A stretch of 64,000 nucleotides of DNA, taken from NCBI GenBank assembly GCA_027307235.1, contig DAHUXH010000014.1, forward strand, positions 1-64,000, given 5' to 3'. This DNA comes from Vulcanimicrobiota bacterium (GTDB lineage: Bacteria; Vulcanimicrobiota; Vulcanimicrobiia; Vulcanimicrobiales; Vulcanimicrobiaceae). Under the pieces are notes generated by a model. The model searched no databases, was not told the origin of the DNA, and saw only the letters and a program-made list of their open reading frames with translations. The position numbers were made by a program, and so were the translations under genes. Positions 10,801 to 17,602 of the stretch are shown here, in pieces; the stretch's first letter is position 1; each line of letters opens with the position of its first letter.

Positions 10801-13800
10801 ACGCCGCTGATCGCCAATTGCGTCGCGCCCGTGCCGCTCTGCACGATGCTTCCGTGCGCATTCGTCAACGCATTGGCTTGCAGATGAAGCAGCGCCCCCA
10901 TGACCGAGCCGTTCGAATTGTCGATCGACGACGCGGCAAGCGCGGTCGTGCCGGCCGCGGCGAGCGCGCCGGCGACATTATTCAGCGTACCGGCGACGCC
11001 GAGTTGAAGGTTTCCGGCGGACGTGATCTTACCGGAGTTTGCCAGCGTTCCCGCTGCGATGGCGACGTCACCGTTACCGGCAATCGTTCCGCTGTTGCTC
11101 ATGGCGCCGCTTACGCCGAGCGTCATGCCCGCGTTCGAGAGCGAGAATATCTGCCCACCATTGATCAAGGAGCTAGCGTTGAACGCTAACCCGCCGACGG
11201 TCTGCACCAGACCGCCTGTGTTGTCGAATGTTCCGGCGTCGGCAATCGTCCCTGACGCGCCCGCCGCGATCTGCCCACCGCTATTGTCAACGCTCGATGC
11301 CTGAAGGTTCAGCGCACCGCCGCTTGCGATGGTGCCCTTGGCATTCGTCAACGCACCGGTCGTCAGCGCGAAATTCAACCCATTGGTCGCGATCGTTCCA
11401 CCGGTGTTGTCGAGCATTCCGCGCAGCGCAATCTGCGTTGCGCCGTTTCCGCTCTGTGTTATCTGGCCGCCCGCGTTGCGCAACGTGCCGCCCTGCACGT
11501 TCAGCAATGCTGCGCCGATCGCACCACCCGTGTTATCGAGTGACGTGGCCGTCAACATTGCCGCACCGCCGGCTTGCAGGAGACCGCCTGCGTTCGTGAG
11601 ATCGCTTCCGCTTGCGACCTGCAAGTTGCCGACGGCCGTCACTTTCCCGCTGTTCTGAAGCGAACCCGCGGCAATCGACACGTTCCCATTACTGCCGATG
11701 GCACCGCTATTCGCAAGCGCGCCGTTGACCGCGAGCGTCATGCCGCCGCTTCCGAGCGCCATGAGGTTCCCGCCCAAGTTCTGAAGCGTTGCGGCAGTCA
11801 CCGCGAGCGAGCTTCCGGCTTGCATCGTGCCGCCGTTGTTGTTGAAGGCACCCGTTGCGACCGTGGCGGCCGTAGCAGCCTGGATCGTGCCGTTCCCATT
11901 TTCGATGCCGGCAGTACGTATGTTCAGTGCGCCGTTGCCGGCAATCAGGCCGCCGGCGTTCTGCAAGACCGCGTTTGCGGTGTCGATGGTGAGCGTGCCG
12001 GTGCCCGACAGCGCGATCGATCCGCCGGCATTGATCAACTGACCCGGCGCCAAGGCAAGGTCGAGCGCGTTCGAAGCGATTTGCCCCTTCGTATTATCGA
12101 GGGTGCCGCTGACCACGAGTTGGCCATCATTCGTGCCGCTCTGCACGATCACACCGCCGGTGTTGGTCAACGTGCCGGTTTGAACGTTGAGCAGACCACC
12201 GAATAGCGCGCCACCTGAATTGTCAATCGCCGATGCATCCAGTTCCAGCGTGCCACCGGCGCTGATCTTCCCGCTATTGCGCACCGTGTCGGCCGCGATG
12301 CTGACCGCACCATTTCCACCGATCACACCATCGTTGGCAAGCGCGCCGAGCACCGACAGCGTCATCCCGTCACCGGAGAGCGACACCACCTGCCCGCCGC
12401 TGTTGTTCAGTCCCACCGCATTGAATACCAGCCCCCCCACGGTCTGCACCGTGCCTTGGCTGTTGTCGAATGCACCCAACGATGCGATCGCGCCCGAACC
12501 TCCGGCCGCTATCGTTCCCTGCGAATTATCAACACCCGACGCGAGCAACGCGAGCGTGCCGTTCGTCGTGATTATTCCGCCGCTGTTCGCAAGCAATGAC
12601 ACGGGCGTCGCGATCGTCAGCGTTCCCGTGCCCGCGTGCGCGATCGTGCCGCCGATATTGATCAGTGTTGTCGGCGTAAGAGCGAGGTCGCTCGCATTGC
12701 TTTGCAACTTCCCATTGGTGTTGTCCAACGTCCCGCTTACCGCGATGCTGCCGACCCCGGTGCCCAGTTGCGTGATTTGCCCGGAAACGTTGCTCAGGTC
12801 GCCCGCTTGCAGATTCAGCAGACCGGCGCCAAGCACACCTTGCGTGTTGTCCAACGACGATGCCAGCACGTTCAGCGTGCCGGGTGCCGCTATCGTTCCG
12901 CTGTTTTGCACCACATTGCCGATGATGGATACGTCGCCGTTGCTACCGATGGTACCGCTATTCGAGAGAACGCCGGTAGCCAGTGACAACCCGTCGCTGC
13001 CCAGCGAGAGCAGTTGACCGCTATTCTGCATCGCTCCCGATGTCAACGAAAGCGCGCCCGCCGCCTGAACCACGCCCGCCGTATTATCGAACAGCCCGCC
13101 GACCGTGATCGTCGTCGCACCGGCCGTCGTCAACTGACCACCGGCGTTCAACATATTCGCACCGGTCGCCGTCAGACTGCCCGCGTTGGTCGTCGCGCCG
13201 CGAAGGTTTAGATCGCCACTGCCTGCGTTGAGCGTCGCCGATCCGCCGACGCCGGTGTGCGAGCCTGAAAGATCGATGCCGGAGCCGGAGAGCGAGAGTG
13301 AGCCTGCAGCGAAGTTCTGACCGTTCGCTGCGATCGCGCCCGGCGCAGCTACCGTCAAATCACCGCTGCCCGCAAATGTTCCGTCGGGATTGATGCCGGC
13401 CGCGAACGTTCCTGACGATGTTACCGACGAGGCGGTCACACCGAGATTCGAACCTGCGGCGATCGTACCGGAGTTGGCAAGCTGACCCTGTGCGTTCAGC
13501 GTCATCCCATCGCGTGCGTAGAGCGTGCCGCTCACCTGCGCGGCTCCGGCTGCGTTCAGCGTCGCGCTTCCAGCCGAGGTGATTGCGCCGCTCACCGTCA
13601 AATCGCCGTTGGCAGACAGCGTCAACGGCCCTGACTGTGTCGCGATCGTTCCCGCGCTATTGACGCCAACGCCCGCATCCGTAGCCAACAGGTAGATGCG
13701 GCCCGCATACATTCCGCCGAGATTCGAAACGTCGATCGCATACACGACCGGAGCCCCCGAGCCGGTTCCACCGATGTTCTGCGCGCCATGCGTCGCATAG

Positions 13801-14495
13801 TCGATCTGGTTGCTGCCGGCAATCGCGTTGAGCGTTTGCGCCCAGACCGGACCCGACACCGAGATCGACTTTCCAAGCAAATTGAGCTGGTCGACGTTCG
13901 TCCCGTTCAAACCGCTGCCCGTGATATTCAGCTGGCCTCCCGTGACCGAAAACCCGCTCAGCGAACCCCCGGCACCAAAGATCGGCGTACCGGTCGTCAA
14001 CGTCGCTTGCGAGGCATTGATGAACCCACACCCGTTGCACGTGATTCCAAACGGATTCGCGATCACGACGTCTGCCTTGCTGCCGGCGACCTCCATGTAT
14101 CCAAGCAGCGCGCTCGGATTCGCCACCGTCACCTGCGCCAAAATCACTTTGGCCGGCACCAAGCCCAAGAACAGATTGCCGGGAATATAGCCGGCCAATT
14201 GCGTTCCCGTGATTTGCGGACTGTTGTTGAAGATCAGGCCGCCCGGGCCGACGTTGAAGCTCGTGAATTGATTGTTCGACACACCTGCCGCCGACGGAGC
14301 CGTGATCTGAACGAGCGCCGTGCCGTTGGGAGCTTGCTGAACCACCGGCTGATTCTTCCCGGCATGTGGATCAGAGACAACACCACCGCTGGTATCACCG
14401 GCGAATGCCGCAAGCGGCTGCACCGCAAATGCAAACAGCAACACCGACGCTGCCGACTTCCTGAATCGCTCGATCGTACGTTTCCCGGTCTTCAT
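1809..14495 (-). CDS. Giant CdiA/FhaB-like two-partner secretion exoprotein with C-terminal nuclease-like toxin
   Basis: 4,228 aa. Residues 1-32 are an export signal. Residues ~35-320 form a TPS secretion domain with the family hallmarks ANPSALLG (about 125), ANPFGI (146-151) and CNGCGFIN. Residues ~320-2130 are filamentous-haemagglutinin repeats rich in N, G, T and short 'LDNTxG' units. A Pro/Gly/Cys block occupies about 2137-2244. Residues ~2810-2930 carry the conserved CdiA segment (VETNPDF, LGDGFYEQ, QLTGR, VWLVWQ). A second FHA repeat region follows to about 3700, then a pretoxin region. SENN at about 3932 takes the place of the usual VENN boundary. The last 100 residues look like a PD-(D/E)xK nuclease (Asp4153, Glu4162, Lys4164; then TSLT, WNFFVSP, GPS). 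The upstream gene encodes the matching TpsB transporter and the downstream gene is a candidate immunity gene. By analogy the protein is exported to the cell surface and delivers its C-terminus into neighbouring cells. Target specificity cannot be read from sequence. Confidence 0.93.
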   Translation of the reverse strand: MKTGKRTIERFRKSAASVLLFAFAVQPLAAFAGDTSGGVVSDPHAGKNQPVVQQAPNGTALVQITAPSAAGVSNNQFTSFNVGPGGLIFNNSPQITGTQLAGYIPGNLFLGLVPAKVILAQVTVANPSALLGYMEVAGSKADVVIANPFGITCNGCGFINASQATLTTGTPIFGAGGSLSGFSVTGGQLNITGSGLNGTNVDQLNLLGKSISVSGPVWAQTLNAIAGSNQIDYATHGAQNIGGTGSGAPVVYAIDVSNLGGMYAGRIYLLATDAGVGVNSAGTIATQSGPLTLSANGDLTVSGAITSAGSATLNAAGAAQVSGTLYARDGMTLNAQGQLANSGTIAAGSNLGVTASSVTSSGTFAAGINPDGTFAGSGDLTVAAPGAIAANGQNFAAGSLSLSGSGIDLSGSHTGVGGSATLNAGSGDLNLRGATTNAGSLTATGANMLNAGGQLTTAGATTITVGGLFDNTAGVVQAAGALSLTSGAMQNSGQLLSLGSDGLSLATGVLSNSGTIGSNGDVSIIGNVVQNSGTIAAPGTLNVLASSLDNTQGVLGAGLLNLQAGDLSNVSGQITQLGTGVGSIAVSGTLDNTNGKLQSNASDLALTPTTLINIGGTIAHAGTGTLTIATPVSLLANSGGIITTNGTLALLASGVDNSQGTIAAGGSGAIASLGAFDNSQGTVQTVGGLVFNAVGLNNSGGQVVSLSGDGMTLSVLGALANDGVIGGNGAVSIAADTVRNSGKISAGGTLELDASAIDNSGGALFGGLLNVQTGTLTNTGGVIVQSGTNDGQLVVSGTLDNTKGQIASNALDLALAPGQLINAGGSIALSGTGTLTIDTANAVLQNAGGLIAGNGALNIRTAGIENGNGTIQAATAATVATGAFNNNGGTMQAGSSLAVTAATLQNLGGNLMALGSGGMTLAVNGALANSGAIGSNGNVSIAAGSLQNSGKVTAVGNLQVASGSDLTNAGGLLQAGGAAMLTATSLDNTGGAIGAALLNVQGGTLRNAGGQITQSGNGATQIALRGMLDNTGGTIATNGLNFALTTGALTNAKGTIASGGALNLQASSVDNSGGQIAAGASGTIADAGTFDNTGGLVQTVGGLAFNASSLINGGQIFSLSNAGMTLGVSGAMSNSGTIAGNGDVAIAAGTLANSGKITSAGNLQLGVAGTLNNVAGALAAAGTTALAASSIDNSNGSVMGALLHLQANALTNAHGSIVQSGTGATQLAISGVLDNTNGLISTASSDFTLTPSALINTGGTIAHAGSGTFTIASSGDVQNSGGSIETNGTLSLSGANIVNTQGGTLFAHGDGTVSAQVFDNTNGLFQADGALSVSAASAVNAGGQLLSLGNGGLSLQIAGALNNTGAIGGNGTVTIAAGSLQNSGKITATGNLNASASGDLNNAGGSLQSGGTATIRGLSIENAGGAIGAALLNLGGGTLSNGVGGIIEQGGNGAAQLSFSGLVDNAGQILSNGTDLTMNAGALTNGGTIGHGGTGTLTLQVGGALQNAGTIQTMGAASLTAGTLGNAGLIQTAGALAFNLGSGSNSGSIQSVGNSGVSISAQTSFANSNTIGANGDVSLVAGTVRNSGKITSGQNLAVAAGTSLDNTGGILAAANDVTLNAATIINGGTAAGQGTIVGQGLSITAGALSNTNGSSITQLGNGITTLAVSGTLDNTNGTIATNATDLTLTPATLINNNGTIKAAGSGTFTITTPGALQNAGGTLETNGSFAITAASLANAGGTIFAANIGTAHIAGLLDNSKGGTLQTIGGLAFDAASIDNSTGGTIDSSALALQTGTLNNASGTIRQTGNGAQQLAVSGTLNNAGGLIETNATDLTLAPGSLINTGGTIRDAGSGTLSINAGGAFTNDGTIEGNGTVALGVGGLFSNTGKLFGQNISIGAGGGISNAGTIGANGALTLTAPTLFNPGTIENAATLGTITINAAQSVDNSATGQILSNGGIAITTGALNNAKGTISAGSAVDLAVRGALGNAGGSIKSQGTLNVTAGGTLDNTQNGLLGNSGTGATSIAAQAIINDGGTLGGNGATSISGATLSNAKGHVTGGDLGFFLTQLLNNNGGNVFAGGALNFNESGATLDNTNGVFDAVGNMTLNLSSLLNSAGDIESQNSIIITTNTFATGGTPATPTPAPPAPVPTQAPTPRPTFTPPCPACGGGGGGGGTPHGGPIPFARCAFACGGGGVTPTPPPRTLPPPPPSTPNPTPTPPSGMVTGSVPTPPPGAPDPAPTAGGKIIARTDLTINLPGSFTYLSGNQFHANGTMTFNLGNQGMFENQSDLEALGGLTINSGALDNMAGAKIRSGNTVIDAGTIYNLGTLEGVTLTTNGSALYNTATIMGGNLTLNAGTLVNAGAPAVIAAAGTANLYVNSLTNQDSANIFSLGNIAIAKDGKVDANGNLIDNAQSVNNASATIKASNDLAISADGIFNARTTLVATQVLQSFTAGETEAFYDSSGAHCSAPWNCIGVPNGYNQGSLTYDHRITQTVVVAESPQAQLESGGNMFLEGNASAGGHIENNYSLISAGGSLFLGGVVTGASNGSGTTQQSNVTLTNRALELDRVETFTNGVWNFQGTTRCGFLGIFGSCSTSSPPFPQNDVIPNPTKIGSVDAIIMVNGGILGNVGSIDNLTVNASGNSVASNGSSFNPFAAPTGAGPTPTGPVNTGGAPQSVSPPPSDPGIIARLNDGMRATPITVKPGIGVRLIGTTVAAQSNATGTTSGVAAAATPSPITGVPELTTRTTIVPGRHAGVLVGALILPVAVTGIKVASSAAVQPQPLNLSIQVPSNGLYSVNKAPGQAYLVETNPDFANLGNFLSSNYLLQQLQLDPSVVGERLGDGFYEQQVVQQQVTQLTGRQFLPGYASNQNEYQALLDNGAVFAKQFGLEVGIGLTADQMAHLTSDMVWLVWQNVDGQQVLVPKVYLAKVDQNDLQQGGALISARDINLKTGDLQNSGTIVGGNQVSIDATNITNSGSIVSGGDMVLAASNDLINASGTIAGGGNVVLQATHDLKNITVVDPGIGNVSTSTIHATAGISSGGTLTLQAGNDLTITGANVASAGDLKMTAGKDLTVNTAVAESRDAVGWYNQDKVTNLTSTISSGGSMTVLGAGNVNLIAADLNASKSLTVSGATVNIGTATDSQSASYHTSVSSGGLLSSSSKTTDASMSSTTAVGSVLSGDSVVVQSSGNLSVTGSSIVGTNAVSLLAQGNLSIAPAQNTFSSSFSQTSSQSGLMTLGGGSSGGLGFSFGSASSSHSTTNSGVQQVGSTIGSLNGDLTINANGATTITASSLKAAGDLSVGGASVTITAANDTNQSTSTSSQSFSGFSFGFNNSALSAGQTAYQDLQHAGQVQDPRLAALLGIEALQQVQKIPGDLSSLKSIDHGSSFSATLGTSSSQSSSTTDSSTAVGSTLSGKNVTIDARSGDVTLVGASVSASNDLSITAAQNLSILSAQDTTDSHSSFSSSGASVGSQFGFGNAPTLSANVNTSQGTTDASSTTWVGSTLNAAGTLSLQSGGNTSIVGSAVKGATVDVKVAGNLDIQSLQNTNTFNSNSSSAGLSVTMTGNVLGASFNSSNDTLNSNWQSVVTQAGLFAGSGGFNVNVGGNTNLVGAVISSTANASLNSLSTGTLTYSNIQNSSSYAGQNASFGMNYSHVPGQQQSGYNGWNASAPSAVDAHGASSSTTSSAISNGTIAITDPNAQQQSLAGLSRDANQGPNTLAQVDLNKVKEDMQLAGLVGSEASDFLASQAAKIDALMKAAHDDHVPLEQRRADAEEAGKLQKQWGFGSLDRQVLTAAVGALTGNATGSLGQVVQAGVGNFLEEQVSTQIGNLAATGAVPEGSALSILMHAAGACATATIGGGSCSSSALGAGVASAATNLFGNPNDPNMTQSEKQAMANLADTLAGTIGIAAGTSNLAATISSAQSTSENNWLGWHQVTAAVHELKKCATTACKLQVMLKYAAINSEQDGAFYAGQLKGFGNAVVGTLKGIGFLAALGANGTSAQIEAEIQLSTDAALLSDPNVRAKLIADQKGALLAAFDKDMKAIVDGGADNIGAMGEQIGQLDLTVATLAIPGVGEARGVGAVGEAGVDALDAIQAAAGKDVAAGAAESAFTTIGSTGKVGEDFLKTLGGESQVRFDTSLGPRIVDQLVDDVANESKVGYTSLTSDVAKQIAKDVKLMKDRAVKEVVWNFFVSPVTGKGGPSAPLLQALENAGIKVIIRTP
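7765..8085 (-). other. Proline/glycine/cysteine-rich block inside the giant exoprotein
   Basis: Residues about 2137-2244 of the exoprotein leave the FHA repeat pattern. They become alternating Thr-Pro and Ala-Pro runs with two poly-Gly stretches (eight and four Gly). Four cysteines lie close by in CPAC and CAFAC. The reading frame stays open and the FHA repeats resume on the GGK side. In characterised CdiA proteins a Tyr/Pro-rich periplasmic segment arrests export. Whether this block plays that part is not known. The clustered CxxC and CxxxC could bind metal or form disulfides. Confidence 0.75.
8105..13600 (-). repeat. Coding tandem repeats of the filamentous-haemagglutinin region
   Basis: The DNA here encodes many degenerate units of roughly 20 residues, seen as recurring 'LDNTxGxIxSNxxDL', 'NSGxIxxxGxL' and 'LQNAGG' phrases. 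Short near-identical stretches recur at the nucleotide level. One example is ccgttggtgttgtcgagc near 8,205 and 9,470, with a close variant near 10,785. These units build the elongated beta-helix of FHA-type exoproteins. The repetitiveness makes this segment prone to slippage and to short-read assembly error. Confidence 0.85.
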
Positions 14496-14530
14496 CGATC
14501 TTTTCGCGCTTTCTTCGTGATGTGGGTGCT

Positions 14531-16150
14531 TTATATCTGAACTTGAACGTCAACGCCGCCGGATGAATCGCCCGCCTGCGGACCCGGTGGCGCATGCAGC
14601 GGAACGCCGCTGAAAATATCGTAGGATATCCGCCCGCGATTGCCGCGCAGGCCAACCGCAAAGCCCGCAAGCGATGTGCCCGACAGGAACTGCGTATTCT
14701 GACCCCACACGGCACCGGTGTCCAAACCGAAATACACGGTCGTATTTTGATTGAGCGCCGACTCGATATCGTTGCGCCAAAAATACCCGCTCTCCGCGGC
14801 CAGCGAGGCAGACGGGCTGATACCGCGCACGGTGTACCGGTTGCCGATGGCAAACTGGTCATTGGGATACAACACGTCGCCCGTCATCTGACCGTGCAGG
14901 TGCGACTCCCAACGCAATCGTGTCCCACGCACCGGTAGTGACGACGAAATATCCGCTGTTTCGAGTGTATAAAAATTCGTCGGTGGATTGGCCAGGCTTT
15001 GAATGTCAGGCAGCGCGCCCAGAATCGGCAGCCCTAGCCGCAACCCGATCGACGTCTGAAGCGAACTGCGACCGTCGCCGGCGCTGCGCGACAATACCAC
15101 CTCGCCGTAGGTCTCGTCACGCTGCTGCACGCCGATTTCTGTATCGTCGAGAAAGCTGCGTCCCGTCGAGTTGACGAGATTGACCGTCAGGTCGGTTTTG
15201 ACTCGCTGCGTGCGATACAACATGCGCGTCGCTCCGAACGACGTTTGGTGCGTGACACCACTGAGGGTGTACGGCGAATTCAAACCCGAGATCGTCTGCG
15301 AGTAGTTGAAGCGGGTTGCACCGAATTGAAACGTCCAATACCCGTGTGGAATCGAGTAATACGCGCTGTCACCGAGCGTGTTTCCTCCGATCCCGCCTTG
15401 CACCGCGCTGTTCAGCGCGATGTTGAAGAGGTCGTTTGCATGAAACGGATTATCGAGCGCAGCGGTCAGCGACCCTTGAAGAGGACCGGTTTGGGCGCTT
15501 CCCGCGTCGTTGATGTCGGTCACAAAGCGCCACGGCTTGTTGTGCTTCACGTCCAACATGATGTTGGATTCGCCCGGGTGCGTATCGGGAGCGATCGCCA
15601 TCTGCACGTCTTGACTCGGAACGCGCTTCATCTGCTCCAAGCCTTGCTCGAGGTCGCGAATGTTCAGTAATTTTCCCGGACGTGTCGGATACGCGTCCTG
15701 CCACGTCGTTTGCGAATGAGGTCTTGCAAAGGCGATCGCGTGAATCACGCCGGGCGTGATTTCATAGTGCAGATCACCGGAAGCGAGGTTCTGCTGCGGA
15801 ACTCGCACGCGCGTGGTCACATAGCCGTGCGCGATCAAGTCGGCGGTCAACTCGGCACTGATGGCGTTGATCTCACTGACGCCGATGCACGTGCGGGCGT
15901 GACGATTCAGATCGCTCTGAAGAAACCCCAGTTCTTGCGGAATGCCGTCAGCGTGGAGGCGAGCGATCAGAAAGCACGGCGCTTGCGACGCAACGCGGGG
16001 AGCAGGCGTCGGCGCCACAGCGAGCGCAGCTGGTGGCGGGCTCGGCGAAGCGGCCGCTTCGTCAGCGGCACGCGCTCGAGCGCCCGTACTGCTAAGCGCA
16101 GCCAACGCCAATGCCATCACGGCTAGAGCTACGCGAATGATGCGCCCCAC
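14531..16150 (-). CDS. TpsB-type outer-membrane transporter (ShlB/FhaC/CdiB family)
   Basis: 539 aa from a GTG at 16,150 that follows AGGGGG with about 4 nt spacing. This start gives a clean signal peptide (GRIIRVALAVMALALAALSS, then ARA). A longer frame reaches a TTG at 16,213 but would bury the signal peptide. After a Pro-rich linker come POTRA-like segments (about residues 75-230; CFLIARLHADG, ITPGVI, DLEQGLEQMKRVPSQ) that bind the TPS domain of the substrate in the periplasm. The rest is an outer-membrane beta-barrel with the VRG motif of the family's conserved loop at about residue 438. It lies 35 nt upstream of the giant exoprotein gene on the same strand, the usual tpsBA order, and should export it. 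Confidence 0.92.
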   Translation of the reverse strand: MGRIIRVALAVMALALAALSSTGARARAADEAAASPSPPPAALAVAPTPAPRVASQAPCFLIARLHADGIPQELGFLQSDLNRHARTCIGVSEINAISAELTADLIAHGYVTTRVRVPQQNLASGDLHYEITPGVIHAIAFARPHSQTTWQDAYPTRPGKLLNIRDLEQGLEQMKRVPSQDVQMAIAPDTHPGESNIMLDVKHNKPWRFVTDINDAGSAQTGPLQGSLTAALDNPFHANDLFNIALNSAVQGGIGGNTLGDSAYYSIPHGYWTFQFGATRFNYSQTISGLNSPYTLSGVTHQTSFGATRMLYRTQRVKTDLTVNLVNSTGRSFLDDTEIGVQQRDETYGEVVLSRSAGDGRSSLQTSIGLRLGLPILGALPDIQSLANPPTNFYTLETADISSSLPVRGTRLRWESHLHGQMTGDVLYPNDQFAIGNRYTVRGISPSASLAAESGYFWRNDIESALNQNTTVYFGLDTGAVWGQNTQFLSGTSLAGFAVGLRGNRGRISYDIFSGVPLHAPPGPQAGDSSGGVDVQVQI

Positions 16151-16479
16151 ATGTCCCCCTCGGCTCACCCACAAGCGCACGGTTGGCGCTAACCGAGCAG
16201 CATAGCGGAGCAATGCTAACAGGGCCGGTGCCTAACCCACACCACCCTGGCGCGAGAACCCGCCGCCACCAAGGTTAGGGCGAAAGTACCATACAACTGC
16301 TCGCTCGTTCAATGGGGACCAGCCGCGACCGCCTCGCGGTTGCCCCCGGCAGCCTGATGACGCTACCTTATAAGCAACCGAAAACTTGGTCTCCTAACCA
16401 CGGCGGTTCCGACTGTAAAGGTTTCGTATGCTGCCGGCAAGAGACAAAATTCGAACGGACGGCGTTCTTTGGAGGGATG
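16151..16479. other. Divergent intergenic region between tpsB and a secreted-protein gene
   Basis: About 330 nt without a convincing gene. CCTAACCC (16,231-16,238) and its exact inverse GGTTAGGG (16,273-16,280) form an 8-bp inverted repeat. CCTAACC occurs again at 16,393-16,399. This could be an operator set but is unproven. A weak plus-strand promoter candidate is TTGCCC (16,340-16,345), 18 nt, TACCTT (16,364-16,369). No clear terminator or small RNA was seen. Confidence 0.4.
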
Positions 16480-17001
16480 ATGAAACGATTGGTCGGTGGC
16501 CTTTGTCTTGCCGCGCTGGCGTTGGGCGTCGCGGCGGCTCCGTTGCGTGACGGGGTGACGATCGTCGATACCGGCTCGACGAACGCGCTCGGGTATACGA
16601 TCAAGCTCTGGTCCGACGGAGCGGCGAGGGTGGGCGCGTCCAACAAGAGCGGCACGCTGGTCACGAGCACGCGACCGTTCTCGGTTCCTGGGGCGCTCGC
16701 CGTGCGGACGATCGCCGACGCGCGCGCGGCACGTGATGCCGGTGCGGCCGGTCATTCGTGCGTGAAAAGCGCGTCGTTCGGGACCGCCAAGTACGTGCGC
16801 TATCATGCATGGACCTCGGCCGACCTGACGTGTCCGCCGTTTGCGCCGGCGCTCGCCGCGCTCGCAACCGACGTGGCGCAGGTCGAGAAGCTCGCCGGCC
16901 TCGAGAAGCTGCCCAAGCGCATGATCCATCTGATGCCCAATGAACCCCGGCGCGTCCCCGACGATGGAGGGGCCTCGCCGAGTCCATCGCCAAACAGGTA
17001 G
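16480..17001 (+). CDS. Secreted protein of unknown function
   Basis: 173 aa. I chose the ATG at 16,480 because GGAGG at 16,471-16,475 is 4 nt upstream and the protein then opens with a signal peptide (MKRLVGGLCLAALALGVAAA). An ATG directly before it at 16,477 is too close to the Shine-Dalgarno sequence. A longer upstream extension has no export signal and looks non-coding. The mature protein has a strand-rich start (VTIVDTGSTNALGYTIKLW), two cysteines (HSCVKS and LTCPPF) that may form a disulfide, and a Pro/Ser-rich tail. The family is not recognised. It is 3 nt from the next secreted-protein gene, so the two are probably co-transcribed. Confidence 0.72.
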   Translation: MKRLVGGLCLAALALGVAAAPLRDGVTIVDTGSTNALGYTIKLWSDGAARVGASNKSGTLVTSTRPFSVPGALAVRTIADARAARDAGAAGHSCVKSASFGTAKYVRYHAWTSADLTCPPFAPALAALATDVAQVEKLAGLEKLPKRMIHLMPNEPRRVPDDGGASPSPSPNR

Positions 17002-17004
17002 GCT

Positions 17005-17598
17005 ATGCGTTTTCCGTGGTTTGCTCTTCCGGTCGCGCTCTGCGCGGCGATCCTCGTCGCCGGCGGCAGTGCGTCGGCCACGCTCGCGCGCCCCGTTGCG
17101 CTCGACACGCCGATTCCCGGCCTGCCCGCCGGCACCGGCGGCGGCGCACCGGTTCCGTACGTCGTCAACGCCAAGACGCATAAGGACACGCGCGTCGGCA
17201 TCGACGGCGTTTGGGAAGTGGCGATCCAGCAGCCCGACAAGACCGTCTACACGCACTTCAAACTCAAGCAGCTTGCCAACGCGAGCACCGCGACGCTCAC
17301 CGGCGTCTACATGGACAACAACGGAAAGATCTTCCCGGCGAGCGGGAAGGTTGAGGGCAAGAACGTCACGCTCACCGTCACGCTCAAAGACGGCACGGCG
17401 CTCGTCTTCGACGGTACGCTCGACGGCACGACCGACATGATCGGCATGCTGACGATGGGCGACAATCGCATCGCCTTCACCGCCGGCTACCGGCCGAAAT
17501 ACAATCCGCTCGACGACATCTCGCCCGGCCTCGGCGGCCTGGGCGGCGGCGGATTAGGCGCTCCCGGCGGCGGCGCCGGTGGCTACCCCCCGAAGTGA
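17005..17598 (+). CDS. Secreted glycine-rich-tailed protein of unknown function
   Basis: 197 aa. AGGTAGG lies just upstream of the ATG. A signal peptide (residues 1-26) precedes a segment resembling a small all-beta domain: GVWEVAIQQPDKTVYTHFKL, then NNGKIFPASGKVEGKNVTL. This is followed by a Gly/Pro tail with many GG pairs. The pattern 'TLTGVY...GKVEGKNVTLTV...GTLDG' is typical of exported beta-barrel proteins that report on substrate residue changes in many bacteria, but no named family is certain. It follows the previous secreted-protein gene at once and faces leuD tail to tail with 4 nt between stops. Confidence 0.72.
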   Translation: MRFPWFALPVALCAAILVAGGSASATLARPVALDTPIPGLPAGTGGGAPVPYVVNAKTHKDTRVGIDGVWEVAIQQPDKTVYTHFKLKQLANASTATLTGVYMDNNGKIFPASGKVEGKNVTLTVTLKDGTALVFDGTLDGTTDMIGMLTMGDNRIAFTAGYRPKYNPLDDISPGLGGLGGGGLGAPGGGAGGYPPK

Positions 17599-17602
17599 AG
17601 CG

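Noticed and set aside
8653-13017. Several 270-400 codon plus-strand frames opposite the giant exoprotein
   Set aside because: They are Pro/Ala/Val-rich mirror images of the repeat-coding strand and carry no signal peptide or domain.
8105-13600. Regularly spaced repeats as a CRISPR array
   Set aside because: Repeats are degenerate, in frame and part of a protein; there are no unique spacers of constant length or cas genes.
16312-16479. Upstream extension of the secreted-protein gene at 16,480
   Set aside because: The extension lacks an export signal while the ATG at 16,480 has GGAGG and a clean signal peptide.
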